Assembly: GCA_963702955.1 (NCBI GenBank) | Contig: OY969774.1 | Coordinates: 1,240,001-1,304,000, forward strand | Reading direction: 5' to 3' | Length of the DNA stretch: 64,000 nt | Source: VRUE01 sp963702955 | GTDB taxonomy: Bacteria; Actinomycetota; Thermoleophilia; Solirubrobacterales; 70-9 | Shown here: positions 26,606-35,678 of the stretch, one piece after another | Layout: every line of letters begins with the position of its first letter | Numbering within the stretch: the stretch's first letter is position 1 | Notes under the pieces: generated by a model | The model's database searches: none | Told to the model about the DNA's origin: nothing | Seen by the model: the letters and a program-made list of their open reading frames with translations, nothing else | Made by a program: the position numbers and the translations under genes

Positions 26606-26721
26606 GAGGGCCCGTCCCGGCAGGGGTTCCGCTTAACTTTTTCTGAAGACCGGTTGGGCCGTCCGAGTTCGGGGGCGCAGAAAAAGTACAAGACGCTCCA
26701 CCCCTACCGGGACGGGCCCTC
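26606..26721. repeat. Composite palindromic element, family A, copy 2 (inverted relative to copy 1)
   Basis: Ends GAGGGCCCGTCCCGG and CCGGGACGGGCCCTC are inverted repeats (arms 26606-26627 and 26700-26721, one mismatch). It also holds AACTTTTTC (26635-26643) and GAAAAAGT in reverse orientation. Its reverse complement is very similar to 900-1013, apart from the middle. It lies between two convergent genes: the upstream gene stops at 26602 and the HAD gene stop codon (26720-26722) overlaps its end. Confidence 0.78.
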
Positions 26722-27376
26722 ACAAAGCCAAGCGGCGGGCGACCACTGCATCTTCGAGGGAGCTGGCGAGGTGATGAGCTTCCTCCAATGCGACGTCTTC
26801 GATTGAGGGGATGCCGATCACGGTTAGGCCGGCGGCGCGGGCTGCGGCTACGCCGGTCGGCGAGTCCTCGAGGGCGACTACGGCGGGGCCGGCCTCGACG
26901 CCGAGCCGGCGGCAGGCCTCCAGGTAGGGCTCGGGAGACGGCTTCGGCGCCGCGACTTCGTGGGCGCTGATGACGATGTCGAAGCGGTCCTCGAAACCGA
27001 CGATCTCCAGCGAGCGGAGCACGAACGGCAACGGCGAGTTGGAGACCAGGCCGATCGGGGTGCCGCGTCGTCCAAGCTCCCCCAGCAGCTCGCGCGCGCC
27101 GACCATCGCCTCCACGCCGTGCTCGAGCTCGGCGACCACCAGCTCGTTCAGCTCCTCGATCAGGGCGGGCGCGCGGCCCGGCTCCTGCAGCCGCCGCTCG
27201 AGGATCCCGCCGGCGACCGCGGCCGAGGTGCCGACCAGCTCGCGCTTGTGCGCGGGGGTGAACTCCAGGCCGCGCCGATCGAACAGATCCCGCTCCGCCC
27301 TGGTCCAGACGGACTCGGTGTCGAGCAGGAGGCCGTCGTTGTCGAAGACGACCGCGTCGGGGGGGGCGAGGCTCAC
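26720..27376 (-). CDS. HAD superfamily phosphatase (phosphoglycolate phosphatase-like)
   Basis: The 218-residue protein has HAD motif I AVVFDNDGLLLDTE (with the two catalytic Asp), motif II GLVSNSP, motif III region KPSPEPYLEACRRLG and motif IV ALEDSPTGVAAARAAGLTVIGI. The cap between motif I and II fits a small alpha-helical C1 cap. It likely acts on a phosphorylated sugar or related small molecule. The chosen GTG start at 27376 follows the repeat at 27405-27454; a longer frame reading through the repeat is not plausible. The 3' end touches the family A element. Confidence 0.9.
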   Translation of the reverse strand: MSLAPPDAVVFDNDGLLLDTESVWTRAERDLFDRRGLEFTPAHKRELVGTSAAVAGGILERRLQEPGRAPALIEELNELVVAELEHGVEAMVGARELLGELGRRGTPIGLVSNSPLPFVLRSLEIVGFEDRFDIVISAHEVAAPKPSPEPYLEACRRLGVEAGPAVVALEDSPTGVAAARAAGLTVIGIPSIEDVALEEAHHLASSLEDAVVARRLAL

Positions 27377-27404
27377 GCCCGGATCATCGCCGACCCGCCG
27401 AGCG

Positions 27405-27454
27405 GACGTGCCGGTGATCGACCACCATATTGGGCGGTCGATCACCGGCACGTC
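27405..27454. repeat. 50-bp palindromic element, family C, copy 2 (perfect)
   Basis: Perfect 19-bp arms (GACGTGCCGGTGATCGACC and its complement) flank a 12-base loop ACCATATTGGGC. It lies between the divergent HAD gene (start 27376) and the gene starting at 27475, so this copy sits in a promoter region and not in a terminator position. The first copy is at 18994-19043. Confidence 0.85.
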
Positions 27455-27474
27455 CCCCTGTAGGGTCGGAAGAG

Positions 27475-27915
27475 ATGGCATTTCATGTCGAGATCGCGGG
27501 CGGGATGAATCATGCTCGGGCGTTCAATTTGAGTGCCGACGAGCTGGCCGAGTCCGTGATCGGCCCCTGGCTCGTCGGCCATCCGATCCGGCTTGGCGAC
27601 CGCGACTGGAACCCGCGCAAGAGCACTCTGCGGATCCTCGAGGGGCCCCACCTCGACACCCCCGACCTTTCCTTCGGCCAGGGTTGGGCGAACGCCGAGC
27701 GCTCCTCCGAGGACGTGACCCGGCGCGAACTCGACGCGGCGCCGCAACCGCGGATGCCCGACGCCTTCGTGGTCGAGGCGGAGCTGCCGGAGGCGACGGT
27801 GGCCGAAATGCTCAGCGGCCAGCAGGCACGCCCGGTGCCCTTCGGGCAGGCGCGGGAACGGCTCGATGGCCGCGACCCGGAGGTCGCGGCCATCATCCTC
27901 GTGACTAAGCGCTGA
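27475..27915 (+). CDS. Conserved protein of unknown function (146 aa)
   Basis: The 146-residue product starts MAFHVEIAGGMNHARAFNLSADELAESVIGPWL, a sequence that looks like a compact soluble protein. It has many conserved-looking residues (WNPRKSTLRILEGPHL, FGQGWANAERSSEDVT) but I recognise no domain. The start was chosen at the ATG at 27475, after the palindromic element; an earlier ATG at 27430 lies inside it. The 3' end overlaps the USP gene by 11 bases on the opposite strand. Confidence 0.75.
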   Translation: MAFHVEIAGGMNHARAFNLSADELAESVIGPWLVGHPIRLGDRDWNPRKSTLRILEGPHLDTPDLSFGQGWANAERSSEDVTRRELDAAPQPRMPDAFVVEAELPEATVAEMLSGQQARPVPFGQARERLDGRDPEVAAIILVTKR

Positions 27916-28612
27916 CCGCGGGCTCCGACGGCGACTCGGGCTCGGCGCTCGGGCCGGAGTCGAAGCGGATCGTGGTCCCGCGCGGAACCACGACGACCGG
28001 GTAGGTCGCCGCCTCGACCGCGTAGTCGCTGGCGGCGCTGAGGACGACCTTGCCCTGCGGCGCCTCGGGCCGCGAGCCGACCACGAGCAGGTCGAGCGGA
28101 CCGTCCGCGCCGGGCTTGACCGAGGCGCCGAGCGTCGCCGCCAGGCTGTCGGCGGTGGCGCGGGCAGCCTCGTCGCCCTCGTCGATGACGCCGATCGTGT
28201 TGACGCTCACCGAGGGATTCGAACGCAGGCCCGCCGGCGCCACGGCGATCGCGGCCGGGCCGCCGAGCAGCAGTTTGTGGGCCGAGATGCCCGGCTTCAG
28301 CGTGCCGTCGGCGGTCCGGTACTCGGAGCCGAAGACGATCACGTCGGCGTTCTCCTGCTCGGCCAGCTCGGTCAGGCCGACGCTGGTGTTGGGGTTGACG
28401 ACGACGTGGCGCGGCATGTCCGGAGCCCCGACCGAGGCGGCCCCCCGGGCCAGCAGCTCCTCGGCCTGGTGCTGCTCGAGCGATTCGCCGAACGAGTGGC
28501 GGACGTAGGCGAGCGAGAGCTCGGCGCCGGAGTAGGCCAGCAGGCGGCCGAGCGCCAGGGCGTCGCGGTCGTTGTCGGTGTCGTCATAGGAAACGATGAT
28601 CTTCAGTGCCAT
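27905..28612 (-). CDS. Universal stress protein family protein
   Basis: The 235-residue product has an N-terminal USP domain (MALKIIVSYDDTDNDRDALALGRLLAYSGAELSLAYVRHSFGES, then VGLTELAEQENADVIVFGSEYRTADGTLKPGISAHKLLLGGPAAIAVAP, including the family phosphate-loop region G-2X-G-9X-G-like). A second USP-like half (about 145-225) is degenerate but ends DYAVEAATYPVVVVPRG. The start at 28612 is the ATG after a Shine-Dalgarno-like GGAGG; an upstream ATG at 28660 is less likely. The gene is divergent from a LysR gene. Confidence 0.88.
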   Translation of the reverse strand: MALKIIVSYDDTDNDRDALALGRLLAYSGAELSLAYVRHSFGESLEQHQAEELLARGAASVGAPDMPRHVVVNPNTSVGLTELAEQENADVIVFGSEYRTADGTLKPGISAHKLLLGGPAAIAVAPAGLRSNPSVSVNTIGVIDEGDEAARATADSLAATLGASVKPGADGPLDLLVVGSRPEAPQGKVVLSAASDYAVEAATYPVVVVPRGTTIRFDSGPSAEPESPSEPAVSA

Positions 28613-28713
28613 GGGATTGCCTCCGTAGGTGAGTTCGTAAGTCTTGGGCGATGGTGGCACCCCAACAGCATTAGCACAACTGTTTTTGCCTATGAGTAGA
28701 ATCGGTATTACTT
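28613..28713. promoter_or_regulatory. Divergent promoter region between the USP and LysR genes
   Basis: This 101-base stretch is clearly poorer in GC than the surroundings, as usual for a divergent promoter. TATTAC at 28706-28711 lies just before the LysR ATG (28714) and could be a -10 element for a near-leaderless mRNA. No clear T-N11-A LysR operator can be defended by eye. Confidence 0.3.
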
Positions 28714-29628
28714 ATGTTGAATGCCAACCGTCTCAAGGTCTTTCGCGAGGTCGTCGGCCACGGCTCCTTCTCGCAGGCGGCCGATGCCCTCTCCTACTCG
28801 CAGTCGGCGGTCTCGCAGGCGATCGCCACGCTGGAGGGCGAGGTGGGCACGCCGCTGATCGAGCGCAACCGCGGTGGCGTGCGGCCGACCTCCGCCGGAG
28901 CCGCCCTGGCCGGCCACGTCGACGGGATCCTGGCGCAGATGGAGAGGGCGGAGACCGAAATCGCGGCGATCGCGGCCGGCCGCGGCGGCCGCCTGCGAAC
29001 CGCATCCTTCCCGAGCGCCGGAGCGACGCTGATGCCGCAGGCGATCGCCGCCTTCCGCGCCTCGCATCCCGGAGTCGACGTGACGCTCGCCGAGGGCGAG
29101 CCCGAGGAGATCGCCCCGCGGCTGCGGGCGGGAGAGTTCGACCTCGCGCTGCTGTACGAGTTCGAGGGCGCCGGCGAGCGCCTCGGCACGGGAATGCGGC
29201 GCTTCGAGCTGCTCGAGGATCCGCTGCACCTGGCCCTCCCCCGCGATCATCGGCTGGCCGAGCGCAAGCGGGTGCGGCTCGACGATCTCGCCGGGGAAGC
29301 CTGGATCCAGACCTCGCAGTCGAGCCCGTGCGCGCGCCACGTGGTCCGCTCCTGCAACGCTGCCGGCTTCGAGCCGAGCGTCTCCTTCGAGAGCGACGAC
29401 TACCAGACGGTCCAGGGCCTGGTCGCGGCCGCCGTCGGCGTCGCCCTGATCCCGCAGCTGGCGCTCTCGACGATCCGCGAGGACATCGGCGTCCGCGCCC
29501 TGCACCCGGGCAGCCCGGTGCGCAAGGTGCTCGCCGCCACCCCGCGCTCGGCCGCGGTCTCACCGGCGGTGGCGACGATGCTCGACGTGCTCCGCGAGGC
29601 GGCTCGCGCGCAGCAGGCCGGCGCCTGA
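28714..29628 (+). CDS. LysR family transcriptional regulator
   Basis: The 304-residue protein has a winged HTH (LKVFREVVGHGSFSQAADALSYSQSAVSQAIATLEGEVGTPLIERNRGGVRPT, residues 7-61) and a periplasmic-binding-like effector domain (about 90-295) with LYEFEGAG and GLVAAAVGVALIPQLAL. The effector is unknown. It is divergently arranged with the USP gene, which is a common target layout for LysR proteins. Confidence 0.92.
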   Translation: MLNANRLKVFREVVGHGSFSQAADALSYSQSAVSQAIATLEGEVGTPLIERNRGGVRPTSAGAALAGHVDGILAQMERAETEIAAIAAGRGGRLRTASFPSAGATLMPQAIAAFRASHPGVDVTLAEGEPEEIAPRLRAGEFDLALLYEFEGAGERLGTGMRRFELLEDPLHLALPRDHRLAERKRVRLDDLAGEAWIQTSQSSPCARHVVRSCNAAGFEPSVSFESDDYQTVQGLVAAAVGVALIPQLALSTIREDIGVRALHPGSPVRKVLAATPRSAAVSPAVATMLDVLREAARAQQAGA

Positions 29629-29647
29629 GCTCAAGCCCCCCCGAACG

Positions 29648-29684
29648 CGAACCGCCCCCGGGGGAGAGTTCCGGGGGCGGTTCG
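29648..29684. terminator. Strong hairpin between the LysR and Amt genes
   Basis: A 14-base stem (CGAACCGCCCCCGG and complement) with a 9-base loop lies 19 bases after the LysR stop codon. There is no T-run on either strand, so it may act as a bidirectional or rho-assisted terminator. It lies between convergent genes. Confidence 0.55.
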
Positions 29685-29734
29685 GTGGGAGGAACGGGCG
29701 CCGCGAGCGTGATCCGCGCGCGGCGCCTATTGCG

Positions 29735-31099
29735 CTACAGGGACCCTCCCGGGGCCGGCGTCGCCGCCTGCGGCACCCCGTCGGGGTAGCCGAGGGAGGG
29801 CACGTCGGAGGGGTAGACCTCGTGGCCGTGGACGGCGATGTCGCCCTCTTCCATTTCCTCCTCGGTCATCCGCAGCGAGACGAAGATGCCGACGATTTTG
29901 AGCAGGATGTAGGTGCCGATCGCCGAGAACACGATCACCCACAGCGCGGTCAGCGCCTGCCACTTGAGCAGATCCAGGCCGCCGCCGGAAATCGTGCCGG
30001 CGAGCGTGGTTTCCGCCATCGCGTTGTTGGCGAAGATGCCGACCAGAAGCCCGCCTGCGAGCCCGGCGAAGCCGTGCGTGTAGACCACGCCCAGGGTGTC
30101 GTCAACGTTGCGGAACGGCGCCGTCCGGCTCAGGTAGTTGAGCGCGAAGTAGACGAGCGTCGAGGCGATCACGCCGATTATGATCGCGCCCCAGCCGTTG
30201 ACGAAACCGGCCCCGGGGGTGATCGCGACGAGGCCGACGATCATCCCGTTGACGCTGCCGATCAGGCTCGGCTTGCGCCCGGTCATGTAGTCCCAGGCGA
30301 CCCAGACCAGGAAGGCGACCGCCGTGCAGAGGTTGGTGTTGAGCACCGCGGCCGAGGCGATCGAGCCGGCCGAGTACCAGTCGCCGCCGTTGAAGCCGTT
30401 CCAACCCAGCCAGAGCAGACCGGCGCCGACCGCGACCATCGCCAGGTTGTTCGGCGCGTCAACCTCGCGGTCGCGCTGCAGGCGCGGCCCGATCACGGCT
30501 GCCGCCACGAACCCGGAGACCCCGGCCGCCAGGTGGATCACGTAGCCGCCGGAGAAGTCGACCGCGCCGTGCTGGGCGAAGTAGCCGCCGCCCCAGATGA
30601 GGAAGGCGTTGATCGTGTAGACGAACACCGTCCAGAGGGCGACAAACGGAATCCAGGCTTTGAAGTTGATCCGCCCCAGCACCGAGCCGAGCATCAGGAT
30701 CGGCGTGATCGCCGCGAAGACGATCTGGAAGTAGGCGAGCGTCGACTGCGGGAACTCGATTTCTTCGGACACCACCGGCAGGAGCGGGATGTGGCCGTGT
30801 CCGAGCTCGCTGGCGGCGCTCAAGATCGAGGCCGGCTTACCCCACATGTTGGCGAGGAAATCGCCCCCGCTCGCCCCGAAGATGTGCATCGGCGAGCCGA
30901 AGGCCATCCGGAACGCAAACAGACACCAGAGGATGAGCACGATCGCGAAGGCGACGAACGCCATCATCATCGAGTTGACCGACCAGCGTTTCTGCATCAC
31001 TCCGCCGTAGAGGACGACCAGGCCGGGGACGCTCATCAGGCCGACCAGCGTCGCGGCGGTCATCTGCCATGAGTTGGCGCCTTCGCTCAACCATTCCAT
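29735..31099 (-). CDS. amt: Ammonium transporter (Amt/MEP/Rh family)
   Basis: The 454-residue protein has about 11 membrane helices. Motifs include MTAATLVGLMSVPGLVVLYGGVMQKR, ILMLGSVLGRINFKAW, GGYVIHLAAGVSGFVAAAVIGPRL and LLWLGWNGFNGGDWY, with the pore His in VIHLAAGV, plus VVYTHGFAGLAGGLLVGIFA. It takes up ammonium; PII usually binds the cytoplasmic face. The start is the ATG at 31099, after AGGAAG. A longer frame upstream of 31099 is not coding. The C-terminal tail is acidic and about 40 residues long. Confidence 0.95.
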   Translation of the reverse strand: MEWLSEGANSWQMTAATLVGLMSVPGLVVLYGGVMQKRWSVNSMMMAFVAFAIVLILWCLFAFRMAFGSPMHIFGASGGDFLANMWGKPASILSAASELGHGHIPLLPVVSEEIEFPQSTLAYFQIVFAAITPILMLGSVLGRINFKAWIPFVALWTVFVYTINAFLIWGGGYFAQHGAVDFSGGYVIHLAAGVSGFVAAAVIGPRLQRDREVDAPNNLAMVAVGAGLLWLGWNGFNGGDWYSAGSIASAAVLNTNLCTAVAFLVWVAWDYMTGRKPSLIGSVNGMIVGLVAITPGAGFVNGWGAIIIGVIASTLVYFALNYLSRTAPFRNVDDTLGVVYTHGFAGLAGGLLVGIFANNAMAETTLAGTISGGGLDLLKWQALTALWVIVFSAIGTYILLKIVGIFVSLRMTEEEMEEGDIAVHGHEVYPSDVPSLGYPDGVPQAATPAPGGSL

Positions 31100-31307
31100 T
31101 GATCCACTGCTTCCTTTCTCATCTGGGGAGCCGGCGATGGCGACGACGCTCTGCACGGGCATCGACGCCACCGATGGCTTGGCTTCAACGCGATAACCCT
31201 GCCGCGATCCGCCGGCCGCCAGTACGTACAGGCGTCTAAAGATCGGCCGAGCGAGTTCTCCCATTTGTCGGAACCGCGCCCGGCGGGGTCGGTTACGCTG
31301 CCCGGCG

Positions 31308-31625
31308 ATGCCGCTGGAAGGACACTGGCAACGGACGAACACGCCGCTGCGGCAGCTGACGCCGCGCGAGCGCAGGGTGCTGGTCTGGGGGACCCTCGTC
31401 ACCGCGATCGCGATCCTCGCCCTGGTCCTGGCAACCGCCGGCGACAGCCGGCCCGGTCCCGGGCCGGGCTGCATCCGCGCGACGGTCGCCGGCCGCACCG
31501 GCGGCGAACCGGTCAACGCCTGCGGCGCGGAGGCGGTCTCGGTCTGCAGGAAGGCCGCGGGACTCGAGGGTCCGTGGGCGGAAGCGGTGACCGACGCCTG
31601 CGTAGGCGCGGCGATCAGGTTCTAA
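31308..31625 (+). CDS. Small membrane-anchored protein (105 aa)
   Basis: A soluble N-terminus (about 1-25) is followed by one membrane helix (VLVWGTLVTAIAILALVLATAG, about 24-45), and then a Cys-containing exported part (GPGCIRATVAGRTGGEPVNACGAEAVSVCRKAAG...DACVG) with four cysteines. It looks like an exported disulphide-containing domain anchored to the membrane. Function unknown. It converges on the sirtuin gene and their ends overlap by 11 bases. Confidence 0.55.
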   Translation: MPLEGHWQRTNTPLRQLTPRERRVLVWGTLVTAIAILALVLATAGDSRPGPGPGCIRATVAGRTGGEPVNACGAEAVSVCRKAAGLEGPWAEAVTDACVGAAIRF

Positions 31626-32369
31626 GCGCCGCGAGGACCGCCGCCAGCTCGGCGTCGACCTCGCCCTCGAGCTTCAGCTCCGCCTCCTCGTCGTAGGGCG
31701 TCGGACCCTTGGTGACGATCGCCAGCCGACCGCCGTTCTCCAGGGTCAGCCCCGGCAACGCAGCGACCGGGTGGACGGCGAGCGAGGATCCGACGCAGAG
31801 CATCAGCTCCGCCTGCTCGGCCAGTGCCTGGGCGCGGGCGATCGCCGCTTCCGGCAGCAGCTCGCCGAAGAGGACGACGTCGGGCTTGACCGCGCCGCCG
31901 CACTCGGCGCAGCGGGCGACGCCGGCGTCATCGAACAGCGCCTCGACATCCTCGATCCCGTAGGCGGCCGCGCAGCCGCGGCAGGTCGAGGTCTCGATCG
32001 AGCCGTGGACCTCGACCACGTCCTCCGAGCCGGCGGCGCGGTGGAGGCGGTCGATGTTTTGCGTAATGACCGCCTCGAGTAGCCCGCGTCGCTCCAGCTC
32101 CGCCAGGACCTCGTGGGCGCGGTTGGGACGCTTGTCGCCGAGCGCCTGGAAGCGCGGCCGGTAGTAGGACCAGAAGCGCGTCGGATCGCGCTCGAAGACG
32201 TCGATGTGGGCGACCTCCATCGGGTCGACGTTCGCCCACAGGCCTGTCTCGGGCGTGCGAAAGTCCGGAATCCCCGACGGCACCGAAACGCCGGCGCCGG
32301 TCAGCGCGACGGTGGAACGCGACTCGCGGATCGCCTCCGCCAGCCGCTCCACCGCCGCCGGAGAAACCG

Positions 32370-32385
<16 letters not shown>
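31615..32385 (-). CDS. Sir2-family NAD-dependent deacylase
   Basis: Sirtuins remove acyl groups from lysine using NAD. The 256-residue protein has TVALTGAGVSVPSGIPDFRTPETGLW, YYRPRFQAL, the catalytic ITQNIDRLHRAAGSEDVVEVHGS with its His, zinc-binding CRGC and CAEC pairs, VLFGELLP and LCVGSSLAVHPVAALP. The start is the GTG at 32385, overlapping the preceding fused beta-oxidation gene by 16 bases, which suggests coupling. Confidence 0.92.
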
Positions 32386-34370
<1,985 letters not shown>

Positions 34371-34425
34371 TGGCTGGAACTCCTCCAGATCGGGGACCGT
34401 CGAAGGCTATAGCCGGCCGCTCATT

Positions 34426-34461
34426 GAAGGATTGTGGGGTCCATAGCCCCCTCAATCCTTC
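34426..34461. repeat. 36-bp palindromic element, family B, copy 2
   Basis: GAAGGATTG and CAATCCTTC pair perfectly, followed after one mismatch by GGGG/CCCC. It lies in the gap between the divergent fused beta-oxidation gene and corA, 39 bases before corA. Confidence 0.82.
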
Positions 34462-34500
34462 CATCGTCGTGTCCTGGGTCGCCTCTAGCCTCGGCACTCG

Positions 34501-35511
34501 ATGAGCGAGATCGTCGAGGGCCTTGGGGGCAGCGAGCGCGAGCGGATCGCGACCCTGCGCGCGCAGGGGCATTTCTTCTGGATCGACCTCTGCGCCGCCG
34601 ACTGGCCGGGCGAGGAGCTGGGCGAGGCGCTCGACATCCCGCCGCACGCGAGGCGGCCGCTGCTCGACTTCGAACCGGGCAGGCCGCCCTCTGGGCGCTT
34701 TCACGCCGACGGGCAGCACGTCGTCTTCCCCTTCCACTGCTACCTCGATGCCGGTCGCGGCGAAGGCGGTGAAACGCCCCGGCTCAAGGCGATCGAGGTC
34801 AACGTGCTTGTCCACGGCGACTACCTGCTGACCGTCCACCGCGAGCGCGTTTCGCTGCCGGGCCTGCTCCCCGGCTACAGCGCCGACGGGCGCAGCGAGC
34901 AGTACATCGTCTACGCCGTCCTCGACGCGATGGTCGCCACCGCCTTCGACGCGCTCAACGACACCGAGCTGGCGCTGGAGGGGATACAGGTCCTGGCCGG
35001 GGAGACCGGCAACGCGCGGGTGCGGATGGGGACGCTGCGGGCGATCAGCCTGCGGCTGACGACGATGCGCCGACAGCTCGGGCCGCAGCGCGGGATCTTC
35101 GAGCGGATCGGCGAGGAGATCGGCCAGGTACAGGGGTTGGTGGCCGACAACGAGCGCTACTTCGAGCGCATCTACGAGCAGCTCAACAGGCTGGTCAACG
35201 GCATCGACGCGGCCGCCGACTCGATGGCGAAGCTGATGGACCTGCGGCTGAACGAGACGATGTACTGGCTCACCGTGGTGGCGACGATCTTCCTGCCGCT
35301 GACCTTCCTCACCGGCTTCTTCGGCATGAACTTCGGCTGGATGATCCGCCAGATCAACACGCCGCTCGCCTTCTTCGCGCTCGGAATCGGCGGCGCCACC
35401 GTTGCCACCGCGGCCACCTGGATGGCGGTGAGGCGGCGCGGCACGCCGGTCCAGCCCGACCAGGACGCGGTCGAGCGCCTGGTCGCGACGCTGCGCCGCC
35501 CGCTGGGCTGA
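34501..35511 (+). CDS. CorA-like magnesium/cobalt transporter
   Basis: The 336-residue protein has a long soluble N-terminal domain (about 1-270) and two C-terminal helices (WLTVVATIFLPLTFLTGFFGMNFGWM and FFALGIGGATVATAATWMAV). The signature GMN is in FFGMNFG between them, as in CorA (YGMNF). It probably carries divalent metal ions across the inner membrane; the selectivity cannot be read. A family B element lies just before it. Confidence 0.88.
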   Translation: MSEIVEGLGGSERERIATLRAQGHFFWIDLCAADWPGEELGEALDIPPHARRPLLDFEPGRPPSGRFHADGQHVVFPFHCYLDAGRGEGGETPRLKAIEVNVLVHGDYLLTVHRERVSLPGLLPGYSADGRSEQYIVYAVLDAMVATAFDALNDTELALEGIQVLAGETGNARVRMGTLRAISLRLTTMRRQLGPQRGIFERIGEEIGQVQGLVADNERYFERIYEQLNRLVNGIDAAADSMAKLMDLRLNETMYWLTVVATIFLPLTFLTGFFGMNFGWMIRQINTPLAFFALGIGGATVATAATWMAVRRRGTPVQPDQDAVERLVATLRRPLG

Positions 35512-35537
35512 GGTCCCGCTCACGGGTGGACAAGGCC

Positions 35538-35580
35538 GCGCCGCGATCCTTGTACCCGGGTACAAAGGCCTCCGCGGCGC
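35538..35580. promoter_or_regulatory. Palindrome with perfect 16-bp core upstream of glnN
   Basis: TTGTACCCGGGTACAA (35550-35565) is a perfect 16-base palindrome, with outer arms GCGCCGCG (35538-35545) and CGCGGCGC (35573-35580) also pairing. It follows corA by 26 bases and lies about 100 bases before the glutamine synthetase start. It could be an operator, or a terminator-like hairpin of corA. No T-run follows. Confidence 0.5.
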
Positions 35581-35678
35581 CCTGCCATTAGGCTTCCCGG
35601 GCTCTTACATGGGAGTGGACCGGTAACCCGAACGCGCCCGCAGGCCGGGCGCGCCGCAAGCGAGGGATTGACACAGCG

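Noticed and set aside
26720..27481. HAD protein start at 27481, reading through the 50-bp palindrome
   Set aside because: The first 35 residues would come from the repeat and do not resemble the family; the GTG at 27376 gives the normal HAD N-terminus.
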